This document shows, piece after piece, positions 8,799 through 18,252 of a stretch of DNA of 64,000 bases (position 1 is the first letter of the stretch; every line of letters begins with the position of its first letter). The notes below the pieces were generated by a model. The model was not told the DNA's origin, searched no databases, and saw only the letters and a list, made by a program, of their open reading frames with translations. This DNA comes from Terriglobia bacterium (GTDB lineage: Bacteria > Acidobacteriota > Terriglobia > JAIQFV01), in contig JAIQFY010000005.1 of assembly GCA_020072965.1 (NCBI GenBank), positions 62,001-126,000 on the forward strand. The letters are read 5' to 3'. The position numbers and the translations under genes were made by a program.

Positions 8799-11700
8799 TC
8801 AAAAGATCAGTTTCAATGCCATTTGAATATTCCTCGGACCCCCACCCCCCAGGAATGGATTTCCAATCCCTACATCCGGCGTGACTGTGATGGGCAAGAA
8901 CCCGACGCCATGCCCTGTCACTGGATTGATACCATTGAAGCTGGCGTCAGAGGAAAACCCCGGCAGCAAAGGCGAGCTGAAGTTGGGGTGATTGAAGAGA
9001 TTGAAAAATTCGGCGCGAAACTGGAGCTTGACCTTTTCAGTGAGCGGCGTCATCTTCATGATCGCAAAATCGAAGTTCCGATAATTCGGTCCCCGCAGAG
9101 AATTCCGGCCCAGCGTGCCGAAATGCTGCGTCCCCGGGATACAGGACCCGGCGCTTCCGTCCCCGGTGGGGTCCAGGCGGCATGGAACCTGGAACGCAGA
9201 GAGGTTTAAGAAGGCGTCCGGCCCATGCGTTCCGGCAAAGGGATCGCCGACAAGGTCTGGGCGGGGAAAGAACTCCCCAGTTCCGTTGTAGTCATCAAAC
9301 AGGTTCACGTGGAAAGGGGCTCCCGACTGCATTGAAAGGGCGCCGCTGACCTGCCAGCCTGCCGTCAACCTTTTCCAATTTTGTGACCACTGGGGAAGTT
9401 CGTAAGAGAACGTCCACGAGATGCGGTGTCGGATGTCAAAATTGGAATTGGCGCGTTCGAGGTCCGGGCGGAAACTGTTTTCCGGTTGCGTCGCATTGGC
9501 CACATAGTCTTGCCCGTCACTGGCATTATCAATGGAGTGGCCGTATGTCCAGTTCACCGCAGACGTGAAGCCGTGCACACTACGGAAGGAGAGGCTGGTC
9601 TGCAGGCTGTTGTAATTGGAAGCCGCCGAACTCTCCAGGTTGTTGATGTAGAAAAAGGTGCCGCCGGAAGGAGCAAAGGGGCCGTTATCAAAGGGCCGTG
9701 AGGTAGATACTGCGGGGTTGGGCGGCTGATTGATGTCTCGATATCGGAACAGCTTCCGGCCCTGAGATCCGACATATCCCACCTGTAGGACCACGTTCTT
9801 GGCGACCTCCTGTTGGATGTTCAGGCTGAAGTTCTGCACGTAAGGTGTGCGTAGGTCACGTTGCGTAGCGAAGACATCGGAATCGGAGAAACCGGTGAAT
9901 ACAGGGACTCCGTGCTGCAGGGAGTCGGTCGTGGAGAATGAGAAAAGAACCCCGGAGGGTCCAATGGGATTGTAGGCTGCACCGGGATTAAACGTGTTAA
10001 AAGGGAGTTGACCCACAAAAAAATCCTGCGAGAAGGCATCATAGAACAATCCCCATCCTGCCCTTAAAACGGTCTTGCCCTTTCCAGTCAGGTCCCAGGC
10101 GATCGAGAGGCGTGGAGCAAAATTGTTGAGGTCGCGATTGTACAACCTGTCGAGACCATTCGAACCGACGGGGACTAAGCCGAGGCTTGGATCAAAATTG
10201 CTGAACCGATTCCGCTCTTCCCCGATGACCCCGTAATAGTCCCACCGCACTCCATAGTTGAGAGTCAGGTTCCGCCGCACCTGGAAACTGTCTTGGAAAT
10301 ACCACCCGTAAGAGTTTTGGAACGTCCCCCGTTGCGAATCGCCCCGGGCGCTGCGGCCTCCACTCAAATTTCCCTGGAGAAAATCCTGGAGAGAGGCAAA
10401 ATCGAGACGGCCGCGATAGCCGGCATCAAAAAACCCGTTCACGAAGGTGCGCCGGAATTCATAACCCAGTTTGACGTTGTGCTTTGGCAGCTTCCAGGAG
10501 AAGTTGTCGATAAATTGCCAGTTGGTATCGACCCGGCCGCGTGGCACAGACAGCGTGGACCCGATGGAAGCAATCGAAGATCCGAGCGAGGGATCGTTGC
10601 GTATTCGAATGAAGGGCAGGCCAAAATCACGCGGATTGGTGGCGCCTGTATTCAACCCGATGGTACTGGGGTTGAAATCATTGTCTTCGGGGAGAAACTT
10701 TTCCACAAAACGGTTGTAGCCGAACCGGGCTTCGTTGACCTTGGTGGTGGAGAAAATGTGGATGTAAGAGAGTGAGATCAACTGGACCCGGGTCGGGGTC
10801 ACCGTGTTGAACCCGGGAAGCACGTTGCCCGCCAGGATCGCTAGAGGAAAACTCTGGCTGCTGTTTCCATAATAGTATCGGCCGGTCAGCGTGTTGTTGG
10901 CGTTGAAGTTATGATCCAGCTTGGCGATGAAACTGTCGACGTTATTGAAGGCGCGCGTGGTGATGAAAGCGTTGGGAGAGGGATCAAACAGGGGCACCGG
11001 CCGGTTGGGCAGAGGCCACGGGTTTCGCGCCAGAATCCCCTGGATGACGGGATTCGTGGCGCCTCCGAGTGCGGCAATTTCGCGGGGATCGGGAACGCGC
11101 GCCACGCTGCTCAGTCCCACACGCTCCCGCTGGCCCTCATAGTTAACAAGCCAGAACGTCTTGTCATGCACGATGGGACCGCCCAGGACAAACCCAAACT
11201 GGTTGTTCCGAAATGCCGTCTTCGCGTCGGTGTCGGGATTGAAGAAATTACGGGCATCGAGCTTATCGTTTCGAAAGAATTCGTACACGCTGCCGTGAAT
11301 TTGATTCGTCCCCGATTTGGTGACGATGTTGACCACGCTTCCGGCGTTGCGTCCGTATTCCGGCTCGAAGTGCGACAGGACGGCCACCTCGGCGATCGCT
11401 TCGATCGGCAGGATGGTGGCCGGAGTGCCAAAGACCCCCGCCTCGTTGATGGCCGGCAGATTGCGATATCCATCGTTCATGTCGGTGCCATCCAAAAGGT
11501 AATTGTTCGACCGGCCGCGATTGCCGTTGACGCTGAACAAACCAAAGGAACCGGGCGAATCAGTGGTTCCATCGGGCGCCCCACTCGCCCCGGGGACCAG
11601 TACAAGCAGTTTGTTGAAATCGCGACCGTTGACCGGAAGGCTCTCGGCCTGCTGGCTTTCAATTAAGCCCCCCAGGGTGTTATCGGTGGTGTCAACAAGC

Positions 11701-12089
11701 GACACCGAGGCCTCCACTTCCACCCTTTGCTGAAGCGTGCCGGGCCGCAAGGTGACATCCACTCGGCGTTCCACCGCCACTTCGACCTTCAAGTTCGTGA
11801 CCACGGCCTTCTGGAATCCCTTCATTTCAACCGTCAACTCGTAAGTTCCAATGGGGAGCTCTGTCACGACATAATTTCCCACCGTATCTGTGGCCGTTGT
11901 ACGAGTCAGCCCGGTGGCTGAGTTCTTAATCGTGATGCCGGCGCCCGGCACCACCGCCCCCGAATTGTCCAACACCGTTCCGAGAATCGTCCCCCGGAAG
12001 GTTTGGGCAAAACCGAAACTTGTTAAACCAAGGTATACCGCGAGACACACCGCTACGGTCGAACTCGCACGGAATCTTGAGCCACACAT
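8799..12089 (-). CDS. Oar-like TonB-dependent receptor with carboxypeptidase-regulatory domain
   Basis: A 1,096-residue outer-membrane protein. Signal peptide about 1-29 ending S-F-G-F-A-Q. An Ig-like carboxypeptidase-regulatory domain follows (about 32-115: GTVLDNSGAVVPGAGITI, then GNYVVTELPIGTYELTV). Next is a TonB plug (about 130-260) containing VNGRDFNKLL and VNIVTKSGTNQIHG, then the long beta-barrel ending in the aromatic A-L-K-L-I-F typical for BAM recognition. This architecture is greatly expanded in Acidobacteriota and is thought to import oligomeric nutrients; the substrate cannot be told. AGGAGGT lies 4 nt before the ATG. The M20 peptidase gene is divergent, so peptide uptake is one possibility. 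Confidence 0.92.
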   Translation of the reverse strand: MCGSRFRASSTVAVCLAVYLGLTSFGFAQTFRGTILGTVLDNSGAVVPGAGITIKNSATGLTRTTATDTVGNYVVTELPIGTYELTVEMKGFQKAVVTNLKVEVAVERRVDVTLRPGTLQQRVEVEASVSLVDTTDNTLGGLIESQQAESLPVNGRDFNKLLVLVPGASGAPDGTTDSPGSFGLFSVNGNRGRSNNYLLDGTDMNDGYRNLPAINEAGVFGTPATILPIEAIAEVAVLSHFEPEYGRNAGSVVNIVTKSGTNQIHGSVYEFFRNDKLDARNFFNPDTDAKTAFRNNQFGFVLGGPIVHDKTFWLVNYEGQRERVGLSSVARVPDPREIAALGGATNPVIQGILARNPWPLPNRPVPLFDPSPNAFITTRAFNNVDSFIAKLDHNFNANNTLTGRYYYGNSSQSFPLAILAGNVLPGFNTVTPTRVQLISLSYIHIFSTTKVNEARFGYNRFVEKFLPEDNDFNPSTIGLNTGATNPRDFGLPFIRIRNDPSLGSSIASIGSTLSVPRGRVDTNWQFIDNFSWKLPKHNVKLGYEFRRTFVNGFFDAGYRGRLDFASLQDFLQGNLSGGRSARGDSQRGTFQNSYGWYFQDSFQVRRNLTLNYGVRWDYYGVIGEERNRFSNFDPSLGLVPVGSNGLDRLYNRDLNNFAPRLSIAWDLTGKGKTVLRAGWGLFYDAFSQDFFVGQLPFNTFNPGAAYNPIGPSGVLFSFSTTDSLQHGVPVFTGFSDSDVFATQRDLRTPYVQNFSLNIQQEVAKNVVLQVGYVGSQGRKLFRYRDINQPPNPAVSTSRPFDNGPFAPSGGTFFYINNLESSAASNYNSLQTSLSFRSVHGFTSAVNWTYGHSIDNASDGQDYVANATQPENSFRPDLERANSNFDIRHRISWTFSYELPQWSQNWKRLTAGWQVSGALSMQSGAPFHVNLFDDYNGTGEFFPRPDLVGDPFAGTHGPDAFLNLSAFQVPCRLDPTGDGSAGSCIPGTQHFGTLGRNSLRGPNYRNFDFAIMKMTPLTEKVKLQFRAEFFNLFNHPNFSSPLLPGFSSDASFNGINPVTGHGVGFLPITVTPDVGIGNPFLGGGGPRNIQMALKLIF

Positions 12090-12168
12090 GGTGACCTCCT
12101 ATTGCCGGAACGAATGGTTAGTGACTGACGATTTGTAGTCGGTTTTGATCTTAGTGGAATACACGCTG

Positions 12169-12174
12169 ATTATA
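12169..12174 (-). promoter_or_regulatory. candidate -10 box of the TonB receptor gene
   Basis: Reverse strand reads TATAAT, giving a leader of about 73 nt before the ATG at 12089. The -35 region is weak. Confidence 0.4.
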
Positions 12175-12301
12175 AACAAAAACAGAAGGAGGACAGAAGC
12201 GTTTCTTTTCAAAAAAAATCAGGGGCGAGATAATTTTGGATTGAACCTTGACTTTGGCTTCGCCGGGATGAAATGATTCATTCGTTCCGTTTGAGGGATG
12301 A

Positions 12302-13444
12302 ATGGTCGGCAAGAGAATGAATCTCATTGAATACTTCAGAGAGCAGCAGGAGGAATTGGTCGGGATGATTGGTGAGCTGGTGGAAATGGAATCGCCCTCG
12401 GATGATAAGGCGGCCATTGACCAGCTTGTGGACCGGCTGGCGAGAAAGTTTCGCTCGATTGGGGTATTACCCAAGGTGCATCACATCGGACGGTTTGGGA
12501 ATCATCTCTGGCTGGGGGCCGGTCGGGGCGGGGGACAGGTCTTCGTTCTGGGCCACACGGATACCGTCTGGCCAAGGGGAACGCTGAAAACGCTTCCTTT
12601 CAAGATTGAAGGGAACAGGGCAAGAGGGCCGGGTATTTTTGACATGAAGGCCAGTATCGCGGCTTTCTATTTCGCCTTGAAGGCCATTCGGGATTTGAAA
12701 CTCGAAACTCCACGGCGCATCGTTGCGCTGTTTGATTCCGACGAAGAAGTAGGGAGCCACTCATCGCGAAAGCTTATCCTCTCGGAAGCCAGGAAGAGCG
12801 ATCACGTTTTTGTGCTGGAGCCATCGATTTCGCCTCACGGAGGTTTGAAGACGTCGCGCAAAGGGGTGGGGGTCTTCCGGCTGAAAGTCCGCGGGATTGC
12901 GGTTCATGCAGGGATCGCCCACGAAGCCGGTGTGAATGCCATTGAGGAGGTGTCCCGCCAAGTGTTAAGGCTTCAAGCCATGACGAACCGCAGGACAGGG
13001 ACGACGGTGAATGTGGGACTCATCAATGGCGGGACGCGCTCGAACGTTGTTCCCGCTGAAGCGGAGATAGAAATCGATGTGCGTGTGAAAACCGCGCGGG
13101 AAGGGAAACACGTTACCGGACGGATCTACGGCCTGAGACCTTTGAACCCGCAGGCGAGACTCGAGGTCTCCGGAGGCATCAATCGCCCACCTCTGGAGCG
13201 CACCGCCAGGATCGCTGCTCTGTTTAAACGGGCCAAGTCGATCGGCCGGGAGCTCGGCATCAAGCTCTCGGAAGGCTCGACCGGCGGGGGCAGCGACGGC
13301 AATTTCACGGCAGCCCTCGGGGTCCCCACCCTGGATGGACTCGGGGTGATCGGCGACGGGGCACACTCCGTTGATGAGTTCATTCAACTGGATCGACTGC
13401 CGGAGCGGGTCGCGTTGCTCACCCGCCTGTTGACGATGGAGTAG
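12302..13444 (+). CDS. M20-family metallopeptidase (glutamate carboxypeptidase-like)
   Basis: A 380-residue dinuclear zinc amidohydrolase of the carboxypeptidase G2 type, predicted to remove C-terminal glutamate-like residues from peptides or folates. The zinc ligands and catalytic residues are in order: LGHTDTVWP (His, Asp), GIFDMKAS (bridging Asp), SDEEVGS (catalytic Glu pair), and the C-terminal GDGAHSVDE His. The dimerisation (lid) domain lies between about 175 and 290. The start at 12302 follows GAGGG, and an ATG at 12317 is an alternative. There is no signal peptide, so it acts in the cytoplasm. It is divergent from the TonB receptor. Confidence 0.88.
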   Translation: MVGKRMNLIEYFREQQEELVGMIGELVEMESPSDDKAAIDQLVDRLARKFRSIGVLPKVHHIGRFGNHLWLGAGRGGGQVFVLGHTDTVWPRGTLKTLPFKIEGNRARGPGIFDMKASIAAFYFALKAIRDLKLETPRRIVALFDSDEEVGSHSSRKLILSEARKSDHVFVLEPSISPHGGLKTSRKGVGVFRLKVRGIAVHAGIAHEAGVNAIEEVSRQVLRLQAMTNRRTGTTVNVGLINGGTRSNVVPAEAEIEIDVRVKTAREGKHVTGRIYGLRPLNPQARLEVSGGINRPPLERTARIAALFKRAKSIGRELGIKLSEGSTGGGSDGNFTAALGVPTLDGLGVIGDGAHSVDEFIQLDRLPERVALLTRLLTME

Positions 13445-13592
13445 GAAACTCCGGAGGTCCATCAGGCTTCGACCGCGTATTCAACGTCATGCTGAATTTC
13501 AGAACACACTTCTCCATTCAATCGGTCTCATGCCCTTTCAAATTCTCTCTCGCATTTTGAAACCGCGAACTCTAAAATCGACAGAGGTTCTT

Positions 13593-14559
13593 TTGAAAAC
13601 CTACCTACATGTGTTCGTTGCACTTTTGACGGGCGCTTGCCTGCTGTGCGGCCCTCTTGCTCTTGCTCAAAAGAAGAAGAAAGAGACTCTCGAGCCTCAA
13701 GAGACCAGCCAGCCTCCGATTCGAGTGCAGGTGGATCTCGTTAATCTTCACACCACGGTTTTCGATCAGAATGGAAAGATCGTCTCCGGATTGACGAAGG
13801 CTGATTTCAGCGTCTTCGAAGACAATGTGCAACAGGACATCGCCCTCTTTGGTGTGGAGACCGACACCCCTGTCACAGTAGGAATCCTCATCGATACCAG
13901 CGGAAGCATGGCCAACGGCAAGCTGGAAAAGGCCGAGGAAGCCGCACAATTGCTCGCAAAGACCCTTTCGCCCAAGGATGAAATCTTTGTCATGGGATTT
14001 ACCGATCAATTCTATCCCCTGGTTGATTTCACCCCCGCCGACTCAGACTTCAGCCGGATTCTCGCCCGGTTGGTCGCTCAGGGTGGCACCTCGGTGGGGG
14101 CGGGGGTCGAAGAGGCGATTTTCAAGATGCGCGATGCCTCCAATAAGAAACAGGCGATTGTCGTGATTTCGGATGGTCTAGATATTCCCGGTGGCGGAGT
14201 GATCGACAAGATTCGCAGCCACGAAGCCCTGGTCTACGCCATCGGCCTCAAGGGCGTTGGCGGCATTATGGGATTGGCCTCCCATATTCAGGCCCTCAAT
14301 GTCCACGGCTCATCCCTCAATGTGTATGCGAACGAGAGTGGAGGCAAGGCGATCTTTGTGAAGTCGCTCGACGAAGTCGCTCGACGAAGTCCCTCAGGCG
14401 TGTCAAGACATCGTCTATGATCTCAAAGGACAATATCAAATCGGTTATTATCCCTCCAATACAGCCCGGGACGGCAAGTACCGGCGCATCAAGGTACTGG
14501 TTCATCATCCCGAATTCACGGTACGGTTCCGTCGCGGCTATTACGCGCCTCGACGCTGA
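13593..14559 (+). pseudogene. VWFA-related secreted protein, frameshifted by a 13-bp tandem duplication
   Basis: Secreted von Willebrand A protein of the acidobacterial VWFA-related type. The TTG at 13593 gives a clean signal peptide (KTYLHVFVALLTGACLLCGP then LALAQ) with AGAGG 5 nt upstream; an ATG at 13530 is also in frame. The MIDAS motif DTSGSM and GFTDQFY are intact. At 14361-14386 the 13-mer AAGTCGCTCGACG is duplicated in tandem, shifting the frame so translation ends at 14420. Removing one copy restores a frame to the TGA at 14557-14559 with the family's C-terminal pattern (QYQIGYYPSN, DGKYRRIKV, VRFRRGYYAP). This is a recent duplication or an assembly error in an otherwise well-preserved gene. 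Confidence 0.85.
14361..14386. repeat. 13-bp tandem duplication causing a frameshift
   Basis: Two adjacent exact copies of AAGTCGCTCGACG (14361-14373 and 14374-14386), followed by a partial third (AAGTC). Thirteen is not a multiple of three. Deleting one copy reconstitutes the expected VWFA-related reading frame through to 14559. Confidence 0.92.
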
Positions 14560-14635
14560 AAAACCACAGGCTGAAACAGACCCGGGCATGATCCTGTTGA
14601 CAGCCGTCCTGTCCCAGCGCTAGATTCTTCCATGC

Positions 14636-14657
14636 AAAACGATCGAGCGTTCGTTTT
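14636..14657 (+). terminator. possible intrinsic terminator after the VWA gene
   Basis: AAAACGA and TCGTTTT can pair around an 8-nt loop, followed by more T residues. The same stretch contains GCGTTCGTTTTT, which resembles a sequence upstream of the TetR gene, so it could instead be an operator for the fabG-like gene. Confidence 0.35.
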
Positions 14658-14725
14658 TTTAATTTTACAGAGGGGATTGCCGGACTGTTTCTCACAGGCT
14701 GAAAGTGAGGGAGGAGGCTGCCACC

Positions 14726-15508
14726 ATGAAAGAGACGGGACTCAAAAATAAGGTCGTGATTGTCACAGGCGCATCGGCCGGGATCGGCCGGGCGACAGCC
14801 CATCGATTTGCACAGGAGGGGTGCCGGATCGGCGCGTGGGACGTGAATGAGACGGCCGCTCCGGCCCTGCTGGAAGGGCTGAAGTCGGCGGGAGGAGAGG
14901 CGATATTTCGCCGGGTGGATGTGACTGATACGGCCGCCGTGGAAGCCGCCGTTCAGGAAGTAGTGGAACGATGGGGCAGGGTCGACGTTTTGGTCAACAA
15001 CGCCGGGATTACCCACGACGCGCAGATCGTCAAATGGCAGGAGGGAGCGGTGGCCTCGACGATGACAGAGGAGGCATTTGATACAGTTATCGCAGTGAAC
15101 CTTAAGGGAGTTTTCCTCTGCACCCGCGCGGTGATCCCTCATATGATCAAGGCGGGCTCGGGGGTTATATTAAATGCCTCTTCGGTGGTGGGCCTGTACG
15201 GGAACTTTGGCCAAACGAATTATGCCTCGACGAAGGCGGGAGTGATCGCCATGACCCGGACGTGGGCGCGGGAGTTGGGACGCTACAGTATTCGGGTCAA
15301 CGCGGTCGCCCCCGGATTCATCGCCACGGAGATGGTTAGGGCAATGCCGGAAAAGGTGATTCAGTCGATGGTTTCACACACACCCTTGGGACGTATGGGC
15401 GATCCAGAGGACATTGCCAATGCTTACGTGTGGCTTGCTTCGGACGCGGCGACGTACATCCATGGAGCGGTCTTGTCTGTGGATGGTGGAATTGTGTTGG
15501 GAACCTAG
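14726..15508 (+). CDS. fabG: SDR-family 3-oxoacyl-ACP/3-hydroxyacyl-CoA reductase (FabG-like)
   Basis: A 260-residue short-chain dehydrogenase. The NAD(P) motif VTGASAGIGRA lies near residue 15, NNAG near 92, the catalytic Ser in LNASSVVG, and Y-x-x-x-K in NYASTKAGVI. The C-terminal substrate loop (APGFIATEM) and the end SVDGGIVLG are typical of FabG. The ATG at 14726 is chosen because GGAGG lies 8 nt upstream; an in-frame GTG at 14705 overlaps that ribosome-binding site. It is first in a co-directional set with a KAS III-like protein, an acyl-CoA ligase and a thiolase, which suggests fatty-acid or polyketide-like chain metabolism rather than housekeeping FAS II. Confidence 0.88.
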   Translation: MKETGLKNKVVIVTGASAGIGRATAHRFAQEGCRIGAWDVNETAAPALLEGLKSAGGEAIFRRVDVTDTAAVEAAVQEVVERWGRVDVLVNNAGITHDAQIVKWQEGAVASTMTEEAFDTVIAVNLKGVFLCTRAVIPHMIKAGSGVILNASSVVGLYGNFGQTNYASTKAGVIAMTRTWARELGRYSIRVNAVAPGFIATEMVRAMPEKVIQSMVSHTPLGRMGDPEDIANAYVWLASDAATYIHGAVLSVDGGIVLGT

Positions 15509-15546
15509 CAGCCTATGCTATGACCACATTGCAAAGGACAAATGTT

Positions 15547-16538
15547 ATGAACCGTTACGGATCGATCGTCTCGACGGGACGTTTTCTGCCCGAAATTGAA
15601 GTCAGCAATGATACCCTGCGAAAACAATTGGCCCACTGCCCGACTTTGTGAACAAGATGGAATCCGGGACCGGGATTTTGACGCGCTGGCACGCCCCGGA
15701 AGGCTGGAGTACCTCCGACGTCGCGTTGCCGGCCGCACGACAGGCGCTGGAGCGGGCGCATCGGAACCCTGAAGAAGTGGACCTGATTATTCTCGGAACA
15801 GACTCGCCGGATTACATCACGCCCTCCACTTCAGTCGTCCTCCAGCACAAACTCGGCGCTAAAAACGCGGGCACTTTCGACGTCGGTTGCGCCTGTGCCT
15901 CCTTTCCGACGGGACTCAACGCGGCGGCTGGCCTGATCGCAACTAATCCCTCGCTGCGTACGGTTCTGGTCGTCGGTGTTTATCTGATGCACAAGCTGGC
16001 GGACTCAACGGATCCCATGATCTTCTTTTACGGAGATGGTGCCGGCGCCGCCGTGGTGGAGCCTGCTGAAAGTCCGGGGTTCATTGCCAGCGCGTTTCAT
16101 GCCGATGGGTCGTATCATAATTACTGGGGCATTTACTCGGGTGGAACCTTCGAGCCGGCCAATGAGGATTCCCTTCGTGCCGGCCGGACGCAGGTGCGCA
16201 TGATCAATCGATATCCTCCGGAGATCAACGATCAGGGCTGGCCCAAAATAGTCCGTCGTTTGGCTGAAAACGGAGGGTTTGAAATCGAGGAAATCGATTT
16301 CATCATCTTTACACAGGTGCGCAAGCCCACCATTGAGCTGGTCATGAAGGATCTAGGGTTGCCGATGGAACGCACTCACACGGTGATGCAGAAGTTTGGT
16401 TACACCGGCTCCGCGTGCATCGGGATGGCTCTGGATGACGCCCTCGAACAGCACAAAATTCACTCTGGGGATCTGCTGGTCCTAGTGGGTTCCGGGGTGG
16501 GTTACAATCAGGCGGCTACAGCAATCCGTATGATGTGA
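15547..16538 (+). pseudogene. KAS III-like (3-oxoacyl-ACP synthase III family) protein with a one-base frameshift
   Basis: A thiolase-superfamily enzyme related to FabH. The ATG at 15547 follows AAAGGA with an 8-nt spacer, and the first 27 codons (MNRYGSIVSTGRFLPEIEV and onward) match a KAS III start. The frame then stops at 15651, while the family sequence continues in another frame as GPLPDFVNKMESGTGILT. One missing base near 15625 (in CAATTGGCCC) explains this. The nucleophile is kept in DVGCACASF. The His-Asn pair of FabH is replaced: HQAN becomes TQVR and GNTSAAS becomes GYTGSAC, so it is not a canonical decarboxylating condensing enzyme. If the frameshift is real, only a truncated product starting near 15648 could be made. 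Confidence 0.8.
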
Positions 16539-16567
16539 ACCAACATGATTCAGCCCTGAAATAATCC

Positions 16568-18121
16568 ATGATTACCGCTGATATCCTCGGAGAACGTTCT
16601 CGTCTCACACCAGAGAAAACGGCGCTCGTGTATGTCCCGACTCAGGAACGATTCACGTATCGAGAACTGAATGAGCGGGCCGTTCGGTGCGGTCGAATGT
16701 TGCTCGAGGGGTGCGGTTTGAAGAAAGGCGACCGGGTGGGCATCCTGGCCCACAATCGAGTCGAGTTTCTGGAGGTCTTCTTCGCCGCCGGGAAAACAGG
16801 TCTCGTTCTGGTTCCACTCAATACTCGCCTCACACCTCACGAGCTCGGATTCATCGTCCGCGACTGCGCCTTAAGTGCTCTCCTTTACGGGGGTGAATTC
16901 TCGGAGACGATTGAGGCCCTAAAAGAAGAGATACACCTGAATCACTGGCTTTCACTTGATGAACCGCTGAACAGACTGGATACCAGTTACGGGCGGGCGA
17001 TCGGAGCTATGGGGCCTTCGGCCTGGGTCGGTCCTCCTTGCGATCCGGAGGACCTTTATTGCCTGCTGTATACCAGCGGCACGACCGGAAAACCCAAAGG
17101 GGTCATGATCCCACATCGCATGGTGGCTTGGAATGGCTACAACACGGCAGTTTCCTGGCAGCTTCGCGAAGAGGATGTCGCCCCAATTTTTACGCCCCTG
17201 TTTCACGCCGGAGGATTGGGCGTATTCCTGGTCCCTCTTTTTGTAATGGGAGGAACCATCGTCCTCCACAGGGGATTCGAGGCCTCCGAGGTCTGGCGTA
17301 CCATCGAAAAAGAGAAATGTACGGTCGTGTTTGGAGTTCCAACCATTTTCAAAATGTTGATGGAAGCCCCCGAGTTCTCTCAGGTTGACCTGGCGCACGT
17401 ACGCTGGTTTATAAGTGGGGGCGCCCCGTTGCCACTCTACATTTTTGAGGCCTACCAGAGGCGGGGGATCATTTTCAAACAAGGCTATGGTCTGACCGAG
17501 GTGGGTGTGAATTGCTTTTCAATGACCCTCGAAGAGTCCATCCGCAGGGTGGGTTCCGTTGGGAAGCCGATGATGTTGACGGAAGCGAGACTGGTCGATC
17601 CCCAGGGCCGCACCACCTCTGTGGGCGAGGTCGGAGAACTGCTCTTGCGGGGTCCTCATGTCAGCCCGGGGTATTGGAACAATCCTGCCGCCACGGCGGC
17701 CGCGCTCGACCCGGAAGGCTGGTTTCATACGAGCGACCTGGCGAGGCGTGATGAGGAGGGGTTCTATTACATCGCCGGTCGAATGAAGGACATGATCATC
17801 AGTGGCGGCGTCAATATCTATCCCGCTGAGATCGAGGGGGAACTGCTTCTCCATCCTGAAATCAAAGATGCCGCAGTGATCGGGGTACCGGATCCTACCT
17901 GGGGAGAGGTCAGTGTGGCATTTTTGGTGGGTCGCGAGGGATGTACGGTCTCCAAGGAGGAGTTGTCCCGCTTTCTCTCAAATCGCCTCGCCAAATACAA
18001 AATTCCCAGGGAATTTATCTATACAAAGGCGCTTCCCCGGACGCCTTATGGAAAAGTTGTGAAATCGGAACTGAAGGAGCAATATCTAAAAGACAGGGAT
18101 GAAAAATCTTTGAGCCATTGA
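16568..18121 (+). CDS. acyl-CoA synthetase (AMP-forming, long-chain fatty acid-CoA ligase family)
   Basis: A 517-residue ANL-superfamily ligase that activates a carboxylic acid to acyl-AMP and then acyl-CoA. The P-loop LLYTSGTTGKPKGVM, the A5 motif KQGYGLTEVG, the A7/A8 motifs WFHTSDLARRDEEG and GRMKDMIISGGVNIYP, and the C-terminal catalytic lysine in PRTPYGKVVKSEL are all present. The N-terminal half binds ATP and substrate; the last ~110 residues form the swivelling lid. It starts 30 nt after the KAS III-like gene. A CoA-ligase role fits the neighbouring SDR and thiolase, but the acid used cannot be told from motifs. Confidence 0.9.
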   Translation: MITADILGERSRLTPEKTALVYVPTQERFTYRELNERAVRCGRMLLEGCGLKKGDRVGILAHNRVEFLEVFFAAGKTGLVLVPLNTRLTPHELGFIVRDCALSALLYGGEFSETIEALKEEIHLNHWLSLDEPLNRLDTSYGRAIGAMGPSAWVGPPCDPEDLYCLLYTSGTTGKPKGVMIPHRMVAWNGYNTAVSWQLREEDVAPIFTPLFHAGGLGVFLVPLFVMGGTIVLHRGFEASEVWRTIEKEKCTVVFGVPTIFKMLMEAPEFSQVDLAHVRWFISGGAPLPLYIFEAYQRRGIIFKQGYGLTEVGVNCFSMTLEESIRRVGSVGKPMMLTEARLVDPQGRTTSVGEVGELLLRGPHVSPGYWNNPAATAAALDPEGWFHTSDLARRDEEGFYYIAGRMKDMIISGGVNIYPAEIEGELLLHPEIKDAAVIGVPDPTWGEVSVAFLVGREGCTVSKEELSRFLSNRLAKYKIPREFIYTKALPRTPYGKVVKSELKEQYLKDRDEKSLSH

Positions 18122-18163
18122 GGGCAAGGCCTATCGGGACCGACAGCGACAGGGGAAAGCGTA

Positions 18164-18169
18164 TATAAT
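18164..18169 (+). promoter_or_regulatory. candidate -10 box of the thiolase gene
   Basis: TATAAT in GCGTATATAATC, 84 nt before the thiolase ATG. No good -35 is visible. It suggests that the thiolase also has its own promoter. Confidence 0.35.
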
Positions 18170-18252
18170 CTTTTTCGAGGATTTGGACTAGAATACGCCT
18201 TCATGGGACCCGTTATCTTTTCTGGTCATCAAAACGAGGAGAGTGAGACGTT

